The notes under the pieces were generated by a model that ran no database searches, had not been told where the DNA came from, and worked only from the letters and a program-made list of their open reading frames with translations. The position numbers and the translations under genes were made by a program. 36,811 bases of DNA from Pelomonas sp. KK5 (GTDB lineage: Bacteria; Pseudomonadota; Gammaproteobacteria; Burkholderiales; Burkholderiaceae_C), in assembly GCF_001984095.1 (NCBI RefSeq), contig NZ_LYVQ01000037.1:1-36811 (forward strand), read 5' to 3'. Each line of letters starts with the position of its first letter. Positions within the stretch are counted from its first letter, which is position 1. This document shows positions 29,189 to 36,811 of this stretch, in pieces.

Positions 29189-31396
29189 TCAGAACAGGGC
29201 CTTGAACTGCAGGCCGTAGGTGCGCGGGTCGTTGATGAAGCCGGTCAGGTTGTTGAAGTCGATCTCGCCGGTGTTCACGATCTTGTTGGTCAGGTTGCGC
29301 ACATAGGCGGCCACCTCGTACTTGCCGTTGTGCCAGATGTAGCCGCCGCGCAGGCCGCCCTCGGTCAGCGCCTTGCCCGTTTCCTCGACCGACTTGTACA
29401 GCGTGAACTGCACCGAGCTGCGATAGGTCCAGTCCGTGTAGACGTAGATCTCGCTGCCATCCGCCAGCGGGACGCCGTAGCGCAGGTTGAAGTTGCCCAC
29501 GTACTTGGGCGCATTCGGCAGGCGGTTCCCATTCACGTAGAAGCCGCCGCCGGCCGCTGCCGGGTTGAGCATGGTGCAGCCGTTGCCGCAGCCGCCCACC
29601 GTCAGGCTCGGATCCTTGATCTTCGTGTCGTTGATCGAGCCCGAGAGGTGGACCATCAGGTTGTCGATGGGCAGCAGGTCCAGGTTGATCTCCAGGCCGC
29701 GGCCGGTGGCCTTCTTGGCGCTCTTGACGCTGTTGCTGTTGGAACCTCCGCCGACTTCCGTCAGTTGCAGATCCTTGACGTCATAGCTGAATACGTCAGC
29801 GGACAGGCGAGCGCGACGATTCCAGAAGTCGCCCTTGATGCCGAACTCATACGAGGTCAAGGTTTCAGGCGTGGCCAGCGTCATCGGGCCGAAGGTGCTG
29901 GCCGGCAGGATGGCGGACGCACGGAAGCCGGTGCCGACCTTGGCGTAGACGCTGGTGTTCTTGTCGATCGAGTAGACCGCCGAGGCGTCCCAGGTCCACT
30001 TGCTGTCCTTGGTGCTGGCGCTCAGCCCGTTGGCGCTGTTGAGCGCTTCGCCCGCGACGGCTGGCCAATAGGAGTTCAGCGAACGCTTGTCTTCGGTGTA
30101 GCGCAGGCCGCCGCCGAGCTTCAGGTCGTTCGTGACCTGGAAGGTCAGCGCACCGAACAGGGCGTAGGCACGGTTGCTCTGGTTCGTGTCATAGCTCAGG
30201 GGAACGGGGCTGGGCGGGAACGGCTGGTAGTCGACGGTCTCCCAGCGGTAGCGCTCGTCGAAGGCGAAGATGCCCGCCTGCCATTTCAAGGCGCCCTCGC
30301 CCTTGGACTCCAGGCGCACCTCCTGGGTCAGCTGGCGGTGGCCGTGCAGCGCATCGGAAGTCTCGGCCGAGAACGGGATGAAGCCGGGGCCGGAGACCGG
30401 CGTGAACTGATTGCCGTAGCCGCCGTCCACATCGCCGCGCGAGTAGGGCTGGACCGTCTCGATGCCGGTGATCGAGTAGATGTCGAAGGTGGCGAGGGAC
30501 CACTTGAGGCGGGCACTGCCGCCGGTCGCGGTGATCTTCTGCGTGTTCATGCCGTCGAAATACGCGGTCTTGGGATCGAAGCCGTCCACGAGATCATTCG
30601 TCCCGGGCTTGATGATGTTGGCCCGGAACAGGCGCGGGCTGCCTTCCAGATCGCGATGGTGGATGTTGAACAGCGCGCTGAAGTCCGTCGTCTTGTAGAG
30701 GGCCTGGATGCGCACGGCCTTGTCGGTATAGCCCTCGGTCTTGGCCGTCAGGGTGACGGGCGCGGTGTTCGTCACCCAGTTGCCGCGGTGCTGGTCCTGC
30801 GCGGAGATGCGCACGGCCCAGTCGCCCGTCATGGGCACGTTGGCAGCGCCTTCCAGCGTGTAGCTGTTGAAGTTGCCGACGCCGACGCTGACGTAGCCGT
30901 CCTGCTTCTGCGACGGAGCCACCGAGTCGAACTTCACCACGCCCGCCGGCGTGTTGCGGCCGAACAGCGTGCCCTGCGGGCCGGCGATCACTTCCACCGC
31001 CTTCACGTCGAAGACCGGGAAGCCCTTCAGGATCGGGTTCTCCTGGACCACGTCGTCGTAGACCAGCGAGACCGGCTGCGAGGCGTTCAAGTGGAAGTCC
31101 GTATTGCCATAGCCGCGGATGTAGAAGCGCGGGAAAGCGCGGCCGAACGAGGACTCGATATTCAGGCTCGGCAGCCGGCCCGAGAGCATGCGCACGTCCT
31201 GCCCGCTGGCGTTGAGGGCATCGAAGGCATCGCCGGAGATCGTCGAGACGGCGGCTGGCACGTCCTTGATGTCCTCGACGCGGCGCTGCGCCGTGACGGT
31301 GACCGTATCGAGCTGGCTCTTGTCCTGCTGCTGCGCCAGTGCCGGCCAGGCGGCCAGGGCCAGCGCAATGGCGAAAGGCAATTGTTGCTGCTTCAT
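29189..31396 (-). CDS. TonB-dependent outer-membrane receptor, substrate unknown
   Basis: A 735-residue receptor. Signal peptide about 1-21 (ends PALAQ), TonB box DTVTVTA at 30-36, plug domain with RMLSGRLPSLNIESSFGRAFPRFYIRGYG in compact form and VEVIAGPQGTLFGRNTPAGVV, then a 22-strand barrel ending YGLQFKALF with the C-terminal Phe needed by the BAM machinery. The plug wording (IKDVPAAVSTISGDAF) is shared with FyuA/CirA-like and Sphingomonas-type receptors whose ligands are mostly unknown. I see no Fur box in the 152 bases between it and xth, and no transport partner genes adjacent, so an iron ligand is not supported. I chose ATG 31396 for the signal peptide; the upstream open frame is not receptor-like. 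Confidence 0.9.
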   Translation of the reverse strand: MKQQQLPFAIALALAAWPALAQQQDKSQLDTVTVTAQRRVEDIKDVPAAVSTISGDAFDALNASGQDVRMLSGRLPSLNIESSFGRAFPRFYIRGYGNTDFHLNASQPVSLVYDDVVQENPILKGFPVFDVKAVEVIAGPQGTLFGRNTPAGVVKFDSVAPSQKQDGYVSVGVGNFNSYTLEGAANVPMTGDWAVRISAQDQHRGNWVTNTAPVTLTAKTEGYTDKAVRIQALYKTTDFSALFNIHHRDLEGSPRLFRANIIKPGTNDLVDGFDPKTAYFDGMNTQKITATGGSARLKWSLATFDIYSITGIETVQPYSRGDVDGGYGNQFTPVSGPGFIPFSAETSDALHGHRQLTQEVRLESKGEGALKWQAGIFAFDERYRWETVDYQPFPPSPVPLSYDTNQSNRAYALFGALTFQVTNDLKLGGGLRYTEDKRSLNSYWPAVAGEALNSANGLSASTKDSKWTWDASAVYSIDKNTSVYAKVGTGFRASAILPASTFGPMTLATPETLTSYEFGIKGDFWNRRARLSADVFSYDVKDLQLTEVGGGSNSNSVKSAKKATGRGLEINLDLLPIDNLMVHLSGSINDTKIKDPSLTVGGCGNGCTMLNPAAAGGGFYVNGNRLPNAPKYVGNFNLRYGVPLADGSEIYVYTDWTYRSSVQFTLYKSVEETGKALTEGGLRGGYIWHNGKYEVAAYVRNLTNKIVNTGEIDFNNLTGFINDPRTYGLQFKALF

Positions 31397-31548
31397 GCGT
31401 TCCACTCCACGTGAATTGACCAAGCGAAGCGTGTAGCAACAAGCAGGCCACAGTCGATGACAAGGCCCTTTCGCGTTGTCGGCTGTTGCGCGGCCGCCGC
31501 GCGGCACGCTCAGGCGATACTGCGCGCCCTGCTTTTCCATTGCCTCCC

Positions 31549-32331
31549 ATGCGCTTCATAACGGCCAACCTCAACGGCATCCGCTCCGCCTCCACCAAGG
31601 GCTTCTTCGACTGGCTGCCGCAGCAGCAGGCCGACGCCGTCGGCGTCCAGGAGGTCAAGGCCCAGCACATCGACGTGGACGGCAAGTTCTGCACGCACGA
31701 GAAGCTCAAGGGCCACTTCCACTACGCCCAGAAGAAGGGTTACTCCGGCGTCGGTCTCTACACGAAGGAAGAGGCCAGCGACCTGATCACCGGCATCGGC
31801 GTCGAGGAGTTCGACAACGAGGGCCGCTGGATCGAGAAGCGCTTCGACAAGCCCGGCCGCAAGCTCTCGCTGATCAGCTGCTACTTCCCCAGCGGCTCCA
31901 GCGGCCCGGAGCGCCAGGAGGCCAAGTTCCGCTTCCTCGCCGAGATGTACCCGCGCCTGCTGGAGCTGAAGGCCGAACGCGAGTTCATCCTGGTGGCCGA
32001 CGTCAACATCGCCCACAAGGAAATCGACCTGAAGAACTGGAAGGGCAACCTGAAGAACTCGGGCTTCCTGCCGGAAGAGCGCGCCTGGCTGACCCGGCTC
32101 TTCGACGAGGCCGGCCTGGTCGACGTGTTCCGCACGCTCAACGACAAGCCCGAGCAGTACACCTGGTGGAGCAACCGCGGCCAGGCTTACGCGAAGAACG
32201 TGGGCTGGCGGCTGGACTACCACCTGGCCACCCCCGGCCTGGCGGCGCTGGCCAAGCGCGAACACATCTACACCGAGAAGAAGTTCAGCGACCACGCGCC
32301 GCTGACGATCGACTACGACTTCAAGCTGTGA
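31549..32331 (+). CDS. xth: Exodeoxyribonuclease III (AP endonuclease)
   Basis: A 260-residue member of the exonuclease III / APE1 family. Visible active-site motifs are MRFITANLNGIRS with the metal-binding Asn, QEVKAQ with E35, the GPERQEAKFRFL region, VADVNIAHKEIDLKN (Asp/Asn pair), WRLDYHLAT, and the terminal SDHAPLTIDYDF with the catalytic His. It cuts abasic sites and removes 3' blocks in base excision repair. ATG 31549 gives the family N-terminus; no strong SD is seen. The 3' end overlaps the TetR gene by 19 bases on the opposite strand. It is divergent from the TonB-dependent receptor. Confidence 0.95.
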   Translation: MRFITANLNGIRSASTKGFFDWLPQQQADAVGVQEVKAQHIDVDGKFCTHEKLKGHFHYAQKKGYSGVGLYTKEEASDLITGIGVEEFDNEGRWIEKRFDKPGRKLSLISCYFPSGSSGPERQEAKFRFLAEMYPRLLELKAEREFILVADVNIAHKEIDLKNWKGNLKNSGFLPEERAWLTRLFDEAGLVDVFRTLNDKPEQYTWWSNRGQAYAKNVGWRLDYHLATPGLAALAKREHIYTEKKFSDHAPLTIDYDFKL

Positions 32332-33014
32332 CCCTGTAGCGCTGCTGAGTCCAGCGAGGCCAGCAGCGACTCGACGCCCAGCTCGAAAGTGCGGTCCCAT
32401 TCCGCCGGCTTGAAGTAGCGCGAGGCCGCCACCAGGTGCGGGCACTCGCGGGCGATGAACTCGTCGCTGACCGGCTCCACTGCCGAGGGGCCGCGCGCAT
32501 AGCCCGCGGTCTCGTCCAGCCCGGCGCCGATCAGGTAGTAGCCCAGCGTGCGGAAGTGGCGCGCCGCCAGCTCGCGGTCCGGCACCACGGCTTCGACCGC
32601 GCGCAGGATGCCCTCGATGAAGCGCACGCCGGTCTCGGTGTTCAGCCGGTGCAGCGCCACCAGCGGGAACAGCGCCGGGAAGCGGTGCGCCATCGCCCGG
32701 TAGGCGTGCATCAGCGCGCGCAGCCGCGGAAGCGGCGCCAGCGTCTCGGGCGGCCACTCGAAGGAGGCGATGGCATGGTCCACCAGCGCGTCCATCAGCT
32801 GCGCGCGGCCGGCGAAGTGGTGGTAGATGCTCATCGCCTCGCAGCCCAGGCGCTCGCCGAGCTTGCGCGTGGAGAAGCCCGCCAGGCCCTCGGCCTGCAC
32901 CAGCTCCAGCGCGGCGGCCATGATGCGCTCCCGGCTCAGCCCGGCCTGCGCCGGCGCCTTGCCGCCCTGCCGGCCGGAGGGGCCGCGCCGCCTCGATTCC
33001 CTTGTCGTCGCCAT
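32313..33014 (-). CDS. TetR/AcrR-family transcriptional repressor
   Basis: A 233-residue regulator. The N-terminal tail is basic (ESRRRGPSGRQGGKAPAQAG). The TetR helix-turn-helix (about 27-75) reads SRERIMAAALELVQAEGLAGFSTRKLGERL then GCEAMSIYHHFAGRAQLMDAL. The C-terminal ligand and dimer domain (about 80-225) resembles the TetR_C group and has no residues that reveal its ligand. It is divergent from the sterol-desaturase-family gene, and two matching dyads lie in the gap (33021-33065), so it most likely represses itself and that gene. The ligand could be a lipid or hydrophobic compound, judged only from the neighbour. Its 3' end overlaps xth by 19 bases. Confidence 0.9.
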   Translation of the reverse strand: MATTRESRRRGPSGRQGGKAPAQAGLSRERIMAAALELVQAEGLAGFSTRKLGERLGCEAMSIYHHFAGRAQLMDALVDHAIASFEWPPETLAPLPRLRALMHAYRAMAHRFPALFPLVALHRLNTETGVRFIEGILRAVEAVVPDRELAARHFRTLGYYLIGAGLDETAGYARGPSAVEPVSDEFIARECPHLVAASRYFKPAEWDRTFELGVESLLASLDSAALQGHSLKS

Positions 33015-33020
33015 GGTGAC

Positions 33021-33065
33021 TTTACGGTGTAAGGTTTTCGTCCAACAATCGACTTACAGCGTAAG
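33021..33065. promoter_or_regulatory. Twin TetR-type operators in the divergent promoter
   Basis: Two related dyads share the form TTAC-N3-GTAA: TTACGGTGTAA at 33022-33032 and CTTACAGCGTAAG at 33053-33065 (perfect five-base arms). Their centres are 32 bases apart, about three helical turns, so two dimers would sit on the same face. The first is just upstream of the regulator start and the second within the likely hydroxylase promoter. Confidence 0.75.
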
Positions 33066-33099
33066 ACTACCTCATTGCCCACCGTCAAGGAGCGTTCTT

Positions 33100-33918
33100 A
33101 TGGAGACCATCGACCTCGTCGGCCTGGCCGTGCCGGGCCTGTACTTCACGATGCTGGCGGTGGAGGCGCGCTGGCCGGCGCGCCGCTTCCCGCCGCGGCG
33201 CGGCTGGCGCTGGCTGGGCATCGGCTGCCTGCTGCTGATCGCCGCCGTGGGCGCCGTCACGCCGCTGCTGCTGCCGCTGGACTGGCTGGCCGCGCACCGC
33301 TGGCTCGACGGCAGCGCGCTGGGCGTGGCGGGCGGCACCCTGCTCGGCTGGGTCGTGCTTTCGGCCCTGAGCTATGCCTACCACCGCGCCTGCCACCGTT
33401 CGCCGCTGCTGTGGCGGCTGCTGCACCAGATGCACCACAGCCCGCAGCGGGTGGACCTGTCCGGCGCGGCGCTGTTCCACCCGCTGGAGATGCTGGCGCA
33501 GACGCTGATCCAGCTCTTCGTCACCGTGATCGTGCTGGGGCTGGACCCGCTGGCGGCGGCGCTGGTCGGCGTGGTGGCGGCCTTCTACGGCATGTTCCAG
33601 CACTGGAACGTGCGCACGCCACGCTGGCTCGGCTACCTGATCCAGCGCCCCGAGGCGCACTGCGAGCATCACCGCATGGGCGTGCATGCGCTGAACTACG
33701 CCGACCTGCCCTGGTGGGATCTCATCGCCGGCAGCTTTGCCAATCCGGAGCGCTTCGAGGGCGAGTGCGGCTTCGAGCCGCCGGCAGACCGGCGCCTGGG
33801 CGCCATGCTGGCCTGGCAGGACGTCAACGACCCGCTCTACGGCCGGGCCAGCCGCGGTGCGGCGATGACGGCAAGCGTCATCCCGCCGCGATCAGCCCCA
33901 CGATCGCTTCGTCGCTGA
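33100..33918 (+). CDS. Fatty acid hydroxylase / sterol desaturase family membrane protein
   Basis: A 272-residue integral membrane di-iron enzyme. The histidine clusters are in place: H95-x3-H99 (YHRACHR), H109-x2-H112-H113 (HQMHH), H127 in LFHPLE, FQHWNVRTP, and EAHCEHHRMGVH. About four or five hydrophobic segments surround them. Family members use O2 and a diferrous centre to hydroxylate or desaturate lipids, sterols or carotenoids; the substrate here is unknown. The start is well supported: AAGGAG lies seven bases before ATG 33100. It is probably controlled by the divergent TetR gene. The last 41 bases overlap the end of the HD-GYP-like gene on the other strand, and the final residues (PPRSAPRSLRR) look like overlap-derived sequence. 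Confidence 0.88.
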   Translation: METIDLVGLAVPGLYFTMLAVEARWPARRFPPRRGWRWLGIGCLLLIAAVGAVTPLLLPLDWLAAHRWLDGSALGVAGGTLLGWVVLSALSYAYHRACHRSPLLWRLLHQMHHSPQRVDLSGAALFHPLEMLAQTLIQLFVTVIVLGLDPLAAALVGVVAAFYGMFQHWNVRTPRWLGYLIQRPEAHCEHHRMGVHALNYADLPWWDLIAGSFANPERFEGECGFEPPADRRLGAMLAWQDVNDPLYGRASRGAAMTASVIPPRSAPRSLRR

Positions 33919-35008
33919 GCCGCATCGGCATCGAGCGGGCCGACAGCAGCGCCACCACGGCATGCTCCTGGCGGGCGCTGTCCCGCATCACCGGCTTCAG
34001 CCGCGGTTCGCCCTGCGCGTTGGTCAGCGCGGCGACGATCGGCAGGTGGGCCTTCTCGCCGTTGCGCACCACCAGGCCCTGCTCGCCCGAGGCCAGCCGC
34101 ACCAGGCTGCCCGGCGGAAAGATGCCGAAGGCCTTGATCAGCGCCGCCGCCAGCGGGCTCGAGTCGGCCACCTGGTGCAGCTCGCGGCCGGCCTGGGCCG
34201 CGCTCATCGCCGGGCGCGTGGCGCGGCCGGACAGGCGGGCGGTGTAGATGTCGGCGAAGCGCAGCATCTCGGCCAGGTCGCTGATGTCGCTGCGGCCGCG
34301 CGGGTAGCCGGAGCCGTCCGGCAGCTCGTGGTGCGTCGCGACGGCGTCGAGCCAGTCCTGGTCATCGATGCCGGCCTCGGCCAGCATGTCCGCGCTCTTG
34401 ACCGGGTGCTCGTGGATGGTCTCGCGCTGCAGCGCCGTCAGCGGCGAGATCTGGTGCGCCAGCCGCGCCTGCAGCTCCAGCATCGAGATGTTCATCGTCA
34501 GCGCGGCCTGGAAGGCGCGGCGCTGGGAGGTCGGATCCCAGCCGAGGTAGCGCGCCGCCGCCAGGCAGGCGGTGGCGGCATGGATCGAGTGGCTGACGCC
34601 GTAGTGCGCGTCCTCGGCCTGGCGTACCACCTGCGACAGCGCCACCTCCGGCGCGTCGTCGATCAGCGAGAGCAGCAGGCCGGTCGCGCCCCGCAGCGCC
34701 TCGGCCATCTGGGCCGAAGGGGCCGCCAGCGCGCGGCGCGCGTCGTAGGCGGAGCGTTCCCAGTCGGCCGACAGGCGGGCCACGCGGCGCTCGGCTTCGT
34801 CAGCGCGGGACGAGGACTGGACCGCGTTGGCCAGCTCGTCGATCTCCACCACCGCGCCGCGCCGGAACAGCGATTCCAGCTGTTCCTCGTCGGCGATCAC
34901 CTGGCCGCGGGCGAGCAGCAGCAGATGGCTCGCATCGCGCACGCTGAAGGGCAGCGGCGCGCCGAGCACGATGCGGTTCTTGACGGAGGAGAGGGTACAG
35001 ACGCGCAT
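33878..35008 (-). CDS. HD-GYP-like protein with degenerate HD motif
   Basis: About 376 residues. The N-terminal part (about 1-60) has LLLARGQVIADEEQLESLFRRGAVV, the lead-in common to HD-GYP proteins. The HD-GYP domain (about 130-320) keeps HSIHAA at 140-145, the HP pair at 201-202, HHE at 226-228, DGSGYP at 231-236 and FADIYTARLS at 251-260. The metal-binding HD that should sit in AALLHDIGK is replaced by M172-N173 in AALTMNISML. HD-GYP enzymes break down cyclic-di-GMP; loss of HD suggests a non-catalytic binder or altered enzyme. I prefer ATG 35008 over the in-frame GTG at 35023. The 113-base gap to the SDR gene shows nothing distinctive. Confidence 0.85.
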   Translation of the reverse strand: MRVCTLSSVKNRIVLGAPLPFSVRDASHLLLLARGQVIADEEQLESLFRRGAVVEIDELANAVQSSSRADEAERRVARLSADWERSAYDARRALAAPSAQMAEALRGATGLLLSLIDDAPEVALSQVVRQAEDAHYGVSHSIHAATACLAAARYLGWDPTSQRRAFQAALTMNISMLELQARLAHQISPLTALQRETIHEHPVKSADMLAEAGIDDQDWLDAVATHHELPDGSGYPRGRSDISDLAEMLRFADIYTARLSGRATRPAMSAAQAGRELHQVADSSPLAAALIKAFGIFPPGSLVRLASGEQGLVVRNGEKAHLPIVAALTNAQGEPRLKPVMRDSARQEHAVVALLSARSMPMRLSDEAIVGLIAAG

Positions 35009-35120
35009 GGGGATGCGTCGCACTGTACTTGATCGTTACATGTGCTAACGCCCAGGTTCAACTGACGCGCTGGTGAATTGTTCACCTGGCAAGACCTGGC
35101 CCCGCGCGCATGCCCCGGCC

Positions 35121-35969
35121 CTAGGCCGCGTCGAAGCCGGTGGCGCGGCCCACCGCCTCCCAGGCGGCGAGGTCCTTCAGCAGCTGCTCGGCATGGCCGC
35201 GCACCGCGTCGACCGAGTCCGCGCCGAGCTGCAGCCGCAGCGGCGTCACCTCGGCCTCCAGCGCCTGGACGACCGCCGGCGGGATGCGCGCCGGATCGCC
35301 CGGCTGGTTGCCATGCATGCCGCGGGCGAACTCGCGGGTGCCGCCGACGATGTCGCGGTAGGCGGCCATCTCCGGCATCTGGCGCAGCGCGTCGGTGGTG
35401 GCGAACTCGGTGCGGAACGAACCCGGCTCCACCACCAGCACCTTGATGCCGAAGGCCGCCACCTCCAGCGCCAGCGCCTCGGACAGGCCTTCCAGCGCGA
35501 ACTTGCTGGCCGAGTAGGCGCCGAAGCCGCCATAGGACATCTGCCCGCCCATGCTGGAGATGTTGACGATGGCGCCCGAGCGCTGCTCGCGCATCGCCGG
35601 CAGCACCGCCTGGATGGCGGCGAAGGCGCCGAAGAAGTTGGTGTCCATCTGCGCGCGCAGCTCGGCCTCGGGCGTCTCCTCGACGGCGCCGACCGTGCCG
35701 TAGCCGGCGTTGTTGACCAGCACGTCGATGCGGCCGAAATGAGCCAGCGCGGCGGCGACGGCGGCCTGCGCATCGCCCTCGCGGGTGACGTCCAGCTTCA
35801 GCGCCAGCACGCGATCCGGCGCCTCGGCCACCAGCGCGTCCAGCTTGGCCGGCGTGCGGGCGGTGGCGACGACGCGGTCGCCGCGCTGCAGCGCATGGCG
35901 CGCGAAGGCCATGCCGAAACCGGACGAGGCGCCGGTGATGAACCAGGTCTTGGTGGTGGTCGTTTCCAT
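35121..35969 (-). CDS. Short-chain dehydrogenase/reductase (SDR)
   Basis: A 282-residue classical SDR. It has the cofactor loop TGASSGFG at 12-19, R38 after the second strand (ATARTP), which together favour NADP(H), NNAG at 86-89, and the catalytic set S138/S139, Y152 and K156 (YSASK). The C-terminal part (VEPGSFRTEFA and onward) is of the family often annotated oxidoreductase/retinol dehydrogenase-like; the substrate cannot be read. The start has GGAG eight bases upstream of ATG 35969. It is divergent from a LysR-type regulator gene across 127 bases, a common arrangement in which the regulator controls the oxidoreductase. Confidence 0.92.
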   Translation of the reverse strand: METTTTKTWFITGASSGFGMAFARHALQRGDRVVATARTPAKLDALVAEAPDRVLALKLDVTREGDAQAAVAAALAHFGRIDVLVNNAGYGTVGAVEETPEAELRAQMDTNFFGAFAAIQAVLPAMREQRSGAIVNISSMGGQMSYGGFGAYSASKFALEGLSEALALEVAAFGIKVLVVEPGSFRTEFATTDALRQMPEMAAYRDIVGGTREFARGMHGNQPGDPARIPPAVVQALEAEVTPLRLQLGADSVDAVRGHAEQLLKDLAAWEAVGRATGFDAA

Positions 35970-36026
35970 GGTGGGTGCTCCGCTTGAAAGAAGGGTTAGG
36001 AAGTTCGGTGAGGCAACTCTAGGCGG

Positions 36027-36086
36027 TCTCATTACTGAAATAAACTGGTCCCACTCGAATGCCTTGTGCGATCTCATTCATGAATG
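36027..36086. promoter_or_regulatory. Repeats in the SDR/LysR divergent promoter
   Basis: TCTCATTACTGAA (36027-36039) and TCTCATTCATGAA (36072-36084) are near-copies 45 bases apart. The second overlaps a perfect 12-base palindrome CATTCATGAATG at 36075-36086, just before the LysR start. These are candidate regulator-binding sites; no binding is shown. Confidence 0.45.
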
Positions 36087-36096
36087 GAGTCTCGCC

Positions 36097-36811
36097 ATGC
36101 GTGAGCTGCTGCCCCACCTGCCGATCGTCGTGACCGTGGCCCGGCTGTCCAGCTTCGCCGCCGCGGCCAGCCAGCTGGGCATGAGCGCCAGCGCGGTGAG
36201 CCACGCGGTCAAGACCGTCGAGAACCGGCTCGGCCAGCCGCTGTTTGCCCGCACCACGCGCAGCGTCTCGCTGACCGAGGCCGGGCGCGAGCTGCTGCCG
36301 CGGCTGCAGGCGGCGCTGGACGAGATGGGCGCGGCGCTCGAATCGCTCAGCGCGCAGCGCGGCGAGGTCGGCGGCCTGCTGCGCATCAACGCACCACGCA
36401 TCGCGCAGAGCCTGGCGCTGACGCCGATCCTGGCGGCGCTGGCCGGGCGGCATCCGAAGCTGAGCGTGGAGGTGCATGCGGACGACGCCTTCGTGGATAT
36501 CGTGGCCGGCGGCTTCGACGCCGGCATCCGCCTGGGCGACGCCGTGCAGCAGGACATGGTCAGCGTGCGCCTGACGCCGCCGCTGCAGGTGGTGCTGGTG
36601 GCGACGCCGGCCTACCTGAAGGCGCGCGGCATGCCGAAGATGCTGGCCGACCTGGCCGGCCACAACTGCATCGGCTACCGGCTGCGCGGCTCGGGCAGCC
36701 TGTTCGACTGGGAGCTGGCCGATGCGGCCGGGCAGCGCATCGCCGTGCGCACCACAGGCACGGCGGTGATCACGGACGCCACCTATGCCCGCGAACTGGC
36801 GCTGTCGGGGC
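36097..36811 (+). CDS. LysR-family transcriptional regulator (cut by window edge)
   Basis: The frame from ATG 36097 stays open to the right edge (238 codons), so the C-terminus is missing. The N-terminal winged helix (about 1-60) reads LPIVVTVARLSSFAAAASQLGMSASAVSHAVKTVENRLGQPLFARTTRSVSLTEAG in broken form over that span, typical of LysR. The effector domain begins near GGLLRINAPRIAQSLA. GGAG lies seven bases before the start. It belongs to the group related to AaeR/CrgA/DsdC-type regulators that often sit divergent from an oxidoreductase; its effector is unknown and its likely target is the adjacent SDR gene. Confidence 0.9.
   Translation, partial: MRELLPHLPIVVTVARLSSFAAAASQLGMSASAVSHAVKTVENRLGQPLFARTTRSVSLTEAGRELLPRLQAALDEMGAALESLSAQRGEVGGLLRINAPRIAQSLALTPILAALAGRHPKLSVEVHADDAFVDIVAGGFDAGIRLGDAVQQDMVSVRLTPPLQVVLVATPAYLKARGMPKMLADLAGHNCIGYRLRGSGSLFDWELADAAGQRIAVRTTGTAVITDATYARELALSG

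Noticed and set aside
29330-31414. 694-codon open frame on the plus strand opposite the TonB-dependent receptor
   Set aside because: The receptor has a signal peptide, TonB box, plug and barrel end; the antisense frame is Arg/Val/Ala shadow sequence.

Overview
The window (36.8 kb, G+C-rich, no mobile elements, CRISPR arrays, tRNA or rRNA seen) reads as core chromosome of a betaproteobacterium. The most likely placement is Burkholderiales near Roseateles, Mitsuaria or Rubrivivax. This is inferred from the protein flavour (DUF4124 and DUF2889 proteins, TctE-type sensor kinase, GatCAB) and from gene order (recA-recX, sucCD, terC, pilin, PglL-like ligase, moaC). It was not tested by a search.

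Layout. 1-272 is the 5' part of a TonB gene behind a Fur-type box. 500-3044 holds a small YvlD-like membrane protein, a BepA-like M48 protease with repeats, and moaC. 3065-6739 (minus) is a pilin glycosylation locus: type IV pilin, then two different O-antigen-ligase-fold membrane proteins. The pilin has a well-formed sigma-54 promoter and TGTCA dyads upstream. 7042-11379 (minus) carries signalling genes: terC, Hanks-type Ser/Thr kinase, PP2C phosphatase, double-FHA protein and a class II cyclic-nucleotide phosphodiesterase with a CRP-like site upstream. 11492-16038 (minus) is sucD, sucC, a DUF2889 gene, recX and recA with an SOS box. 16209-18364 (plus) is an OmpR/TctE-type two-component pair.

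18376-24191 (minus) is the complete elongasome operon mreB-mreC-mreD-mrdA-rodA with overlapping or nearly touching genes. 24483-27727 (plus) is gatC-gatA-gatB, divergent from mreB. 27729-29107 (minus) is a DUF4124 protein and pyrE. 29189-31396 (minus) is a TonB-dependent receptor. 31549-36811 holds xth, a TetR regulator divergent from a sterol-desaturase-family hydroxylase with twin operators between them, a degenerate HD-GYP protein, and an SDR oxidoreductase divergent from a LysR regulator cut by the right edge.

The most interesting part is 3065-11379. A kinase/phosphatase/FHA phospho-relay, a probable cAMP phosphodiesterase, a sigma-54-driven pilin and two candidate pilin glycosyl-ligases lie in one co-oriented stretch. 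Regulatory sites suggest how cAMP, phosphothreonine and PilSR-type signals might meet on type IV pili. The link is inferred from proximity and motifs only.
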